From the NCBI RefSeq assembly GCF_000003815.2, contig NC_049989.1, positions 2,159,644 to 2,223,643 of the forward strand: a stretch of DNA of 64,000 bases, read 5' to 3'. The translations under genes and the position numbers were made by a program. Below are positions 27,001 to 39,000 of the stretch, one piece after another (within the stretch, counting starts at the first letter, position 1; the number at the start of each line of letters is the position of its first letter). Below the pieces are notes generated by a model that was given only the letters and a program-made list of their open reading frames with translations, was not told the origin of the DNA and did not search any database. This DNA is from Branchiostoma floridae (taxonomy: Eukaryota; Chordata; Leptocardii; Amphioxiformes; Branchiostomatidae).

Positions 27001-30000
27001 GCAAAAAGGCTACAGTATCACTCACTACCTAATCAATACCTAAATGTTGGTCTCGAGCTAACGTTCAAAGATATGCCTGCATTCTTGGAACAGAAGTTAG
27101 GCTTCGGTTGGTTTGACGCCTTTTTGTCAGGTTTTCTTTTTGTCAGTTTGGCTGGCGGACTAACAAAAAAAAGTAGAAAGCCCAACGAAATCACCTAAAA
27201 AGTTGTCTAAAATCAAACGTAGCCTAACCTATTCTCTGAGAGTAATGCCTGTGCAATGTATCCTTTGCTGCTTCGCAAAGTAATCGCTATCGCAAGTAAC
27301 CAAACATATTTCGTCCCGTGTTTCACCAGGCGCATGTTCCCATCCATTAAAGTGAAAGTAACCGGCCTCCAGCCCAAGACAAAGTACATCTTCGTGATGG
27401 ACATCGTAGCCGTGGACTCCCACCGGTACAACTTTTTTTTTATAATTCTTTCATTCTTAGATCTTCCTATGGTCCCAAGCCATGGACTTTATTCTTCTTT
27501 ATTCACAATGTTACAGATATGTTGCAGAGAATGAAGAAACACCTCTTAGCGTACACTCGTGCTCAAAAAGTGAAGTTATTGTTCCGACATACTTGCCGTA
27601 CCTGTATTTTGAAATGGTGTGTTTTCCAATAATTATCAACAAGTTTATATACTGAAATTTGACAATGTTGTAGAGCTTATTACCAATGACGTCATGTACG
27701 TCTAATAATACAGAAGTGCCATAATTGATATAATACAATTTTATTTAAACTTGTGCCCATAAAGGCTTTACACTTTTACACTTGTAAAAAGTCTTCAACG
27801 TAGTCGACAGAGTCACATGACAGGCATCTGTCAGTATCTGTGATGCCTTGTTTATACAACTTAACCCTTGTGGGATACACATCATGCAATACCTTCCATT
27901 GCAAAGAGCGTATTCTAGGTTATTTTGTGATGCAGAATAAGGATTTCCATATTGTCTTCCAAGGAACAGTTTGAAAGTCAAATTGCTTTATCCCAAAATC
28001 GTTTGCCATATGGGCACGACTGCTTTCTGGGAGATCAAAATATTCTTTAAAATTGTGTTGTTCTGCAAGTAAACCTCTTTTCCAAGCAATTTAATCGTTG
28101 GTACTTCACTTTTACGCTCGTAAAAAACAGGTACAAGTTCAACGAGTCGAAGTGGTCCGTGGCGGGGAAGGCTGAGCCCGCCATGCCGGGGAGGGTGTTC
28201 GTGCACCCCGACTCGCCGGCTACAGGCACGCACTGGATGAAACAAGTGGTGTGTTTCCAGAAGCTCAAGCTCACCAACAACTACATGGACACGTTCGGAC
28301 ATGTAAGTAGAGATACTTTTGGTGTGCATCAGGGGGTGTCCCTGTAGCTCAACTGGTAGCAGCATCACAGTTTTGCTCTTGGTTCTAATTGAAATTGCAA
28401 ATTACAAAATGATCATCTAGAAAACTTTGCTGTCTCCGATAGTCTTCTTCTAGATCAAAGGCGTTTATGAAAAATCAGCTGAATTGTTCAAATCCGATAT
28501 TCATGATATACATTCCGATGTCATACTTCAGCGCTGACTTGCAGTCATCGAATATCAACATTTTTGCCTCCAAAGAAGTCAAACCCCAAAAGCTACGACA
28601 GCATTCCACAGTGGTTCTTGTACAATATTGTTTTCTTAATACTGTTACGTGTTGTAATTAGCTCTTGTTTAAGAACTTCCAACTAATCATTCTTATTAAT
28701 CTTAAGTATTCACTAAGTCATTTCACAAATGTTCGTTTCCTCCGTGTTCAGATTATGCTGAACTCCATGCACAAGTACCAGCCGCGGCTGCACATCGTCC
28801 AGGCCAGCGAGAACAACAAGTTTGAACTGAAGAAGACGTGTTTCAGAACCTTCATCTTTCCTGAGACAGAGTTTATGGCGGTCACGTCTTACCAGAACCA
28901 CCAGGTGAGCTTCTTAAGATGTCGAAATCTTAACTCACTTAGTTAGTTAGTTGAAGTGAGTTAAATTCCTGTACCAGGTGATGCCTGGGGCGGTGCCCAT
29001 CTCCGTTATAGCCCTTGTGCCACACAACTTTACGCAATCATGTGAACAGGGAGCTAGCCCACTACCTGCTCTTTCTCAAATGCTGATTGCTGGGTAGAGA
29101 AAGCATTATGTATCATATGCCTCCATAGCAGGCTCTTCATGCCCTTTTCCGTCTTTTTATTAGCATAATACACTTTTGCTGGCCATTTCTTTTTGTACTG
29201 GGTCGCTTGTACTGCCTGCCCGTAGACCAGCAAAAATGAGCCCCCCCAAAAGACGAAAAAGGTCTGCTGTGGAGGGTAATCATGTGAATTGTTTAAGTCT
29301 TTGGTATGACCCAACTCACGACCTACTGAGGGTAAGACAATTTCTCCACTGACTTGGCCATTGCACTAGTGATAAAGCCTAATTGTGGTAGTGACAGAAG
29401 TGAATATTTGGGGAAACCTGAAGCGGCCGGCCCACTTCCGTACAGACAGTGCGGGCGTCGGGTCAGGCGGGGAGAAAGGGTAGTTTCTACCAGATAAAGG
29501 CCTGGTAGAGACTACCCTAGAGCCGAGGAGATGGGCTGTATAGGCCCTGGAAACAGTCTTGGCATCCAGACTAGGTCTCAGCTTGCCTAACCGTACGAAG
29601 TTTGCCAGCACCTTCCCCGTGCATGACCGGACAACTTGACAAAAAAGTCGCTCTTAATTTTCAAACTCATAGAATAACCTTTAATATCCTGGATTTTCTT
29701 GAGGTCACGTTGGTCCTAGAGCCGAGGAGGTAGGCTATCAAGCCAGGGAAACAGTCTGACATCCAGGCTAATTTCAGCTTGCTAACCGTACGAAGTTTTC
29801 CAGCACCTTACCCGTGCATGACCCGGCTACCCCGCGCGCTCATGGGTCACGCCGTCAGCTCGGTTATCAGCGGCTCCGGGTTTGTTTGGCATTTGCCGAC
29901 ATCGGAGAGGGGTCTGCACAATAAATCATGGGACAATTGGACTGACAGTTCGCGAGGTCCGTACCCGTATCCCAATTTCTTAATGACACGGAAAACGGAT

Positions 30001-33000
30001 GAAGAGAAACTGTTCCAAGTCAATGTTTTCTCGAGTATACTGCAATGAACGTGTAGAGAAAAAAGATTGAAAAGGGAAAATTGTATGTGGAATTTGTTAA
30101 ATGTAAAATGATATAATCAAATCTACGTATGGCATCGAATCTCTTGAAAGCTGGTGTATTCAAGCTAAGAAATGTGAATAACTCCATGCACAGTCCTAGC
30201 ATAAGATATATTTATAGTCGAAATCGGTATGACGTTGTCTTCAGACATCGGAGAGGGGTCTGCACAATAAGTCATGGGACAATTGGACTGACAGCTCTCG
30301 AGGCTCGTACCCATATCCCAATTTCTTAATGACATGGAAAAGCATGAGGAGAAACTGTAAACAATTTGGAAAATTTCACAAAAAGGGAAAGATGTTGTTG
30401 AAATATTCATTTTATTACGATAGCCAACTGTATAAGTTGAATTTGAACTTGTACCATATCCCGACACGGACAACGGATGAAGAGAAACTGTAAGCAAATT
30501 AGAAAAGTTCACGATAAGTTAGACCTCGTGAGAACTGCTGTTGAAATATTTCATTTTATTGCGAACGCCAGTTATATCAACTTGAACTTGAACTTGTACC
30601 AAGGCATAAATATTATTGAAATTGGACTCCATAGTTATGACAGGAGTAAAAACACAAGGCAAAGATGATATGGCAGGTGTGAGGGATTTAAATAGTGAGG
30701 TATGTTAAGACAAATCCTGGTTAAGTCGGGTCGCGCAGTTGATCGTACAAGATTGAGATGTCTGTGATTTTTCTCTGGATAACTTTCGAGCAACGCGTGG
30801 TGTTTCGGGGAGGAGAAAAATCTGCCTACTTGTTAAATCCCCATTATGTAAGAGTTTGTCACTAAAATTGGAAATATTCTCGAGAACACAAGCCTTCATT
30901 TGAATAAAATGTATAACTTCTTTTCAGTATATTTCAGTGTTTTGTATTTCTGGTGTTTGTTAACTGTGCAAGCAAAGGTCCGCCGAGTTTCTGAAACTAT
31001 CACAAAACACTAGACGGAAAACAACAATATACTGTACACTGGTAGGTCAATGAAAAAATATATATGAATCTTCTAACATCGCCCGAGTGACAAGAAGCAA
31101 ACAGTTCAAAAGGAATCCGCTAGGGGCTCAAAATCGAATAAATTCCTCCACCAAAAAATCTCGCAAATCCGTACATGGATTCTTAGATTGTACTGTCAGC
31201 TTATCTGCCAACCAATCAGCAATAAAGAAAACCCTAGTAAAGATATAAATAACGCCTGCGATGGAGTAGGTTAGTCTCCAAGCAGACGTGTCAGGTGGAT
31301 GACAAAAGAGAACAATTTGGCCAAATAGAGACAAATAAGTTGTCATCAGATTTCAGTCTTTTGCAGTCTATCTGGCCGGTCAGTTCATTCCTAGGCCAAC
31401 TAACTCCTGCTAGACTTTTATTCCTAAGTACCCAGTACAAAATCGAAGGTTACACACATCCGTTTAACTTTTAGGTCGCAGTGAGAACTCAGCGCGATCG
31501 CCGTCTCACATGTCCAGAGGAGGAAATGGGGCCTAACAAGACGGGAGTGTCCTGACCCAGCTTTGTCGGGACGGCCCGTCTCATAGTCTCCAAGCAGACA
31601 TGTCAGCTGGATGACAAAAGAGATGAATTTGGCCAAATAGGGACAAATAAGTTACCATGGGATGTCTTTTGCAGTCCATCCGGCCGGTCAGTTCACTCCT
31701 ACTAGACTTTTATTCCTAACTTGAGTAGGTAACAAGACGGGAGTGTCATGACCTAGCTTTGTCGGGACGGCCCGTCTGCGATGTCTCACACCGCGTGACT
31801 GGGTCGCAAATGGTTTCACCTGTTTTCGTCCGGGGCAGAGTAAAGCCTCGTTTTTAATGATCCGGGTTGAGTGACGCAGAGCGAGAAACTTGCAGATGTA
31901 CAGCCTACCCCGTGAGTGGCAGACCCAGAAAGTCTGTGAAACGCCACTGCCCCACTTCCCACGGCTCATCTACTCCAAGACGTCTTGGGAACCGTCTTGA
32001 GATTTCTTGCCAAGGGTTCCGCCTTCCCCGTATCATAACTATTCATTAGGCTGCTGGCTTACCAGTACCAGGGAGCTGACACTAGTCTCAGATGTTTCTG
32101 GTTTGGGAAAAGCGGAGAGAACGCGCCAGAGCACGGGGGTAATGGTTTCTTATCTGTCACCTACGGTAAATACAGGCCGGGCTGCAAACTCCAGACTGCC
32201 CCGTATCGTGGAGAGAGAGTTGATAAACTCTGGGAGGCTCACCTTCCCTCGTGAGTCAGCTTGGGTGTGCCACTTGCGGTGTCTTCTCTTGAGGTGGTAT
32301 CTCACTGCCCTTGGGACACCGGTGCGGCACTGAGAGATTCGAAAGATTACTCAACGAACTTCAGAGATAAAGAACGAATTTCGTCACGTTTTGTGTTTTT
32401 TTAATGTGTTCTACGTTATACTTTTACGTAATACACGATATCTAAATTATAAAAAAAATGGGCACAAAAATAACACAACAGTGCCGCAGTGAACGAACCC
32501 CGCAGTGCCGCACCGGTGCCCCAAGTGCAGTGAGATGCCACCTTTAGGCCTCTCTTTCCTAGCCTCATTCGCAAACTTCGAGCGGGTCTGGCTTTTTATT
32601 TAATGGGGGTGGGGGGCGAAGCTCATTTTCACAGCAAAGTGCTTTTCTATGCAAACTCCTTTTCTCAAGAACCTTAGCCAACTTTGAAACTAGCGAACCA
32701 GTCCTCCCCCCTCCATAAAATTAATGGCGCACGAAGTCTGCAAAGAAGATTATTCTTTTCCACCAGACGGCGATCCCTGAGCAATCGTACAGCGACTGAA
32801 ATTGGATTTGTCTGACCCCTTCTTTCATTCTTGCAATATGACGCAAGATTTTAAGTTATTATCTTAAACAAAACAAAACATTTAAAGCGCAAAATAATTG
32901 GTTCTTTATCTATGAAATTCATTGCGCGAGCTGTCTAATATGATCTAATATTTGGGCGCTCAGTGGGCACACAGACTTTGGTGGAAAAGGAGATGAAAGA

Positions 33001-36000
33001 AAGGGACTCAACACGACAGGTTCATTTTTCTATGGTTGCTACTGTTGCCAGTCGAATCTACCCCCACCCCCACCCCACACACAACTTACTCATGTCCACA
33101 GAAAAGCTAGCGGAGGAGGCTACAGTATCTCCAGGATGAAGCCCATGTTTTGACTCATCGGATTAAAAGCAGAACACAAACGCGCCTTGGGATTTACGGC
33201 GATTCCGAGAGAACGGATAGGCTATCTAGGGAATCTGCTCTTCCTTCCGTCCCTCAAACACTTGCCATAAATATTGATAATTTTGACACATGCATAACTT
33301 ATGACTAAACGACTTTCCCACACTTCAGAGGGTCGCATTTCTCGGTCGTAATCTAAACTGACATTCCTTTTTTCAAGCTCATATTTCCTGTTTCCCCTCT
33401 CTGCTAGCAGATTTGTGCACAATAGGTTCTCGCCGTTGTAGTATACAGTAAATGCAGAAATGTTCGCAGTTTTCGCGTTACCAATTCACCGCGAACTTAA
33501 AACCACCGCGAACTTAAAACCACAGCAAACAGTCCTTTTTCCGCTACCGCGAAATTTTTTCCGCGAACTTAAAAGCAATTACAGTAGTCTCTACCAGATT
33601 CTGGCCTGGTCGAAAATAGTAATAGGGGACATTGGCCAAGTTACGAATGAAAGCCTAGTAGGTTTAGTAGCCTAGTTTATCGGCCAAGGAGTGAACTGAC
33701 CGGCCGACGACTGGTTGAATTCCCAAGGCAACTTATTTGTCTCTATCTGGCCAAATTCTTCTCTTTTGTCATCCAGCTGACACGTCTGCTCGGAGACTAG
33801 TTGTAGAACCGTTTTGCTACACCGTGTCACAGACAGGTCAACAATAAGCAGGCGTCTCTATTCTTGGAAAGGGCCGGGGTAGGGCAGACTCAAGAACATC
33901 ATCTATTGACAGACAAGAGGTTCAGTTTGGTAGGGTTTATTTATACCTCCATGAGTGTTTATGCATGCATGGGAAGGTTTATTGTAAATTTATACCCCCG
34001 GGGGTCGGGTACAAAGTAGACATGATGAAGTATTTAGATATACACTTGCGCACAAACGCACAAACGAACATGCACACATAAACATAAACGCATACAAACT
34101 CAACACTCAAGGACAGACAGACAAACACACAGAAACAGATGAGTTATCATGTACACACACACACACACACACACACACACTCAAAGACAGAAACCAGCGA
34201 AAACTATTAAAGAACAAACGCAAGTCACCTCTAAAAGTAACAACACAAACCCTAGCTGGTGTTTCTTGGTTGGAATCCATGTACACACAAACATAAAAGC
34301 ACACACACGCAAAGACAGACACATTTAAAGACAGTCATACACTCTCAAAGACAGACACCGACGAAAACTAGGACCAATGCAAGGTACTGCTAACAACATA
34401 AACCCTACATATCCAAGGCGACCACAGGTTTATATCATTTCTCACACACGTCCGTCTCTTTTCCCACAAGGGAAAGCTGCCAGGCAGAATACCCGTAAAT
34501 CTCAAACATTCCCACAGTGTCAAAGTCGAGGAGAGAGGGCACAATCTGGTGACCTGGGATCGGCAAGGTCATGTTAGTGTACACGATAGATTTGGGTGTG
34601 GTGATGACTAAGGGGGTGCGGGTGGGCGCGGTAGACTCAAGAAAAATGATTCATGAACATGTACTACGCTTCGGTGAAATTGTGGAACAAATACAACACT
34701 TAGATAATGTTACAGTGGGCATTTTCACAAAGCGATACATAAAACGGGATATGAAAAGCGAAAGTTCTACTGTACTGCAGTACCAAAACAAATCGCAAAA
34801 TCTAATCATTTCGAAGTCTCGCCAAGACCTACCCATCCACAAGATATCAGGACAATCCACACACGCACACAGACAGACACACACATCTGAAAACACAACC
34901 TTCTTAGCGAAGAAAATAGATAAAGTCACAGGGGAAGAGGAAACTCGCAACTTCTACAAGAGATATCATCATGGTACCTGATCAAGGCAATTGATCAAGT
35001 CGTACCCTTTCTGGACGTTTCGAAATACTGAACTAAACAGTCAACGACTGTTGTCAAACTTCCGGATATATCATCAAAAGAGAATATCCCACGCGTGAAA
35101 AATAAATAGAAATGATGCATCTATATCTAGACAGATATATTGCATGGGGACAAGTGATACGTACGCTTCAACACCACTGAACTTACATCTGTGACAGATA
35201 TTGTACTTCGCCAACTGAGATGAACTTTCAGGCAGCCAGCGTTGATAAGCCATCCCTTTCAGATCGATGTTATCTAACTTCCCATCGCCGCAGCATCTCC
35301 AACGTGACAACACCGTCCAGGAAATGAGGACCTGTCCCAGCGTTCTGCCCGAGGTGGCAATGACAGGGGACGGTAATAAGACAGGTCGCCCCGCGCCGCC
35401 TGTCAGGCGGAAGTCAGGTCGCGGGGACGGGCTCCCTGCTGACCCCCTCCCGTCAATCTTATCTCTCTGTCTCGGAGATGTTTAGTATCTCACAAGGACG
35501 GAGTCAAGATCTCAGAGAAGTTGCGGGGGAGGAGGGTGATAGAAGTAAGATATCCCTTGTCTCCACACGCTGGCTATTAGGAGAAAAATTCCAGGAAGAT
35601 TTTTTCACCATAGGGGAACATTGCCCGCAGTTACCCATTTAGTTTTACCTCAGATACTCATGACTGGCAATCAGCCTCTCGATTTTTTTTGTCTCAGGAT
35701 TGTCAAAGGATCTCACGTCATCTCATGTATCTCAGTCTACCTATTTAGCCATTGGAGTACCGCAGAAGATTTGACAACCAGTTCTCTCTCGCGTTCTCGG
35801 TTTTCTACCTTATGTTTCACTTAGTGTCACGCATATGTCTGTCCATTCTCTGATAATCATCCTCCCATCTTTTTCGTCGCCTACCACTCTTGCTTCCTTC
35901 CTTCCTGGACGGTTCCTTGCATGGTAGTTTTGGCTAGTGCCGATGACCGTGACACGTGGCCCTACCATAGTCTCTACCAGACTCCGGCTAGGATCGCGTG

Positions 36001-39000
36001 CTGTTCCCTGGCCGGTTATATTCCTCTGGCCGGCTTACTTCTCTATTTGTTCCATTTCTACGATTTTTCCAGCAATCCGGAGTCTGGTAGAGACTAGCCC
36101 TACCACTCCCAGTTATCTTTTCTTTAGTTTTGAAAAGAATTAGATGCTGGTGATATATCTTATCCATTTCCATCTACGATCTATCTCCTGTGAAACGAAC
36201 TAGAAATTGGCTCTGTCACCATTGACATTGGCCTTGAGTAGCACAGACCAAGGTCTGTCCTTTTCCATTGCAGCTATATATTACATGTATCTCCTCAGTT
36301 GATCTGCTGCTTCCCTCCACTTCCTTTGCCTGACTTTATCTTTTAAGAAATCAGCTGATGTCATTGTGCAAAATTCTGGGTACTGAACACAGTGTGACAC
36401 TTAATCATTACTACGTCTAATGATTCATGTTGACACCCCCTCCAGTTACTACATCGAAGAATCATGTTAGTCCTTATTGTTATAATAATTAGGATGTTAA
36501 GCTTTATTCTATACATTTATAAAGTGCAATAAAGTTCTTCTTCTAAATCTATGTACCGCAATGAATGCACTTTTACGTTTTCTGGATACATTAATGTCTA
36601 TTTTTTCGATATCGCCATATCAGTTTGAATACTTGCATAGTGGCATTTTGATATTGGTATAATCTGCTTTGTTTGCTTTGTATTTACGCTTTGTCCTTTC
36701 TTTAAGTCCTGACATAAATATAAGCCAATGACTTCAACATATTGCAATTTCAATAAATATTGCAATAAAAAAAATGACAAGCAAAACGCGTATAACTTTT
36801 GATAAGGAAAACATTCTGTTCTTCCTTTCTCTTCAGATTACACAGTTGAAGATAGAACACAACCCGTTTGCGAAGGGTTTCCGGGGCGGAGACGACACAG
36901 AGTTCAGCCGGTCAGCACGGAAAAGCATGTGAGTTTTCTACATCTTCATTACCTTTGCCATGAAGGTTATGTTCTGGGTTCCATTTGCTCGCTTGTGTGT
37001 TTGTGTGTTTCTCTGAAAAACGAGGCCGAGGGTCAATTTAAATAGTGGCCATCCTAGAGATTTTCTAAGGTACTGCAGCGGTTTTGATAAGAAAACACCA
37101 AATTTAAGGAATACAGAACCATTGGAACTGAAATAGACACTGTGAAAAAAAAAACGTTTGAAGAGGAGTATCACACAGACTTGAGTCAGCAGACTGACCA
37201 ACAGATGACCTCTGCGCTTTGTTCAAGGACGATTCTAATTGAGTGTTATGAACATTTATGCCGTCATGGGCCATTTAGGATCCTCAATACCGAATCAGTC
37301 TGGACCTAACTACCTTTATATTGTCCTGAACACAGTTTTTCTCTTGTTCTTCCTTTTATTCACAGAAGCTTTATGTTTATGTTCTGAAGAAAATACAACA
37401 CCCTGTCACAATTCAAAATTGTAACAGAAAGAGTAACTGCTTTTAGACTAGGCTGGAACGGCATTCCGGGCAAACAAAGGGTTTGCTGTAATTCTTCAAC
37501 TTTGGTGGTAATTCTTCAACTGAAAGCCTCTCCCATCAAGTTCAATTATCCAAACGTTGTGCAATACCGTCATTGTCAAGTGCGTACCGATAAATCTGTC
37601 ACTCCATGACACTGCGGTCAGACATGGGAAGAGAGGAGTTAACATCGTTTATATTAGTCTCGATATTTGGCTTTGCCGATGTTTGAGGCGTTTGGCAATG
37701 TTGAAGACGCAAGAAATGCTCGCGAACAAAGTAGCTGTCTTCTACACGATTGTACAAATGGTATGCAGACAGCTGTGGTCTTGTGGACATTCTGTGTACG
37801 CAGTAAGCCTACAATTCTAACTACGTATAGATCAGCTCAGTTGATTCAATGGCAACAAGTACTGAGAGAGTCCTAGTGCGGTACCTTCGAAAGCCGCAAG
37901 GAGGCACAAAATCCCACTTGCCCTTTGTTTTGCTGACACCTACCCACATACAATGTGCTAAATATCGTATAGATCCGTCCACAGCTTCTTAAGACATGAC
38001 CGAATTAATTTAGGGGGATAACGTGCAACTACTTTACAGTAATTCAGAACGATTATAGTACATGATGACATACACGGACTGTAAGAATGTATCGACTCTT
38101 TAGACAATACTTTAAGATTAAGAGCGATCGTAGTAATGTGAAATGCCTCAATTCTTGAAGTGTAGCCAAAGGTATACGTCCATGTGTGACCCACTAATAA
38201 AAGCTTTCTTTTACTCAGCAACTACCCGGTAATACCCAGAAGCAATCCCGTACAAGCGTCCTTATTACCTCGGGGCAGGCCGAACAACAACTACGCATGC
38301 TCCAGTAACATGGCGGCGGACACCTGTCCCTCCCTGTCCTCCAACCACTACCAGCAGACGACGGCAGGGTACAACACCGTGCCCATAGGTTCGTCCATCC
38401 AAATGACGACGCAAGAAAATAGCGGAGGTAAAAATGTTTTCTTTTTGTGTACGTCGATGAAGGTTAGACATCCGAGTAATAAAATGTGCAATACAAAAGT
38501 TACAGAATTCAAGCAACTGGAAAACTTTTCAAACGGCCAGACGTTTCAGATACCGTCTGCTTTCGCCAGTGAAACTTGCCCAGTTGCTTGAGTATTGTGT
38601 ATTTAGTATTGTACTTCTTGTGTACGTTTGTGAACCTGTCGTAATGGCAAAAGACGCTAGGCTATGCCGAATAAAAGCAAAGAACTGACAGTGACTTTTA
38701 GACGACAAAAATGACCCTCAAGTACAAGAATAGCTTCAGTGTGTTTGTCAAGTGGGAAAAATCTGACCGGCTAAATATCACACTTTCAAAATTAATGAGC
38801 ACTGCCACTTGCAAATTCTAAACAAAGCGCAGCACCTTTTGAATTCTTGCACCTGACGGTAGCTATCAGTATTTGCATGTAAATGTACAAATGTATATAT
38901 ACCATGTGACTACGTACGTCTAAAGATATCGCGAATAAAGATAAATAAGGCTTGCAGAATACTAGGAAATGTAGAAAATACCTTAGAGTACGCTTGTGAA

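Noticed and set aside
34571-34981. 136-codon frame in intron 5
   Set aside because: Runs through a CA-rich repeat and has no family resemblance.
17717-36928. T-box gene read as Tbx2/3
   Set aside because: The T-box reads [10 protein letters not shown] and is followed by NYPVIPRS, both Tbx4/5 features. Tbx2/3 proteins have a different sequence at these places.
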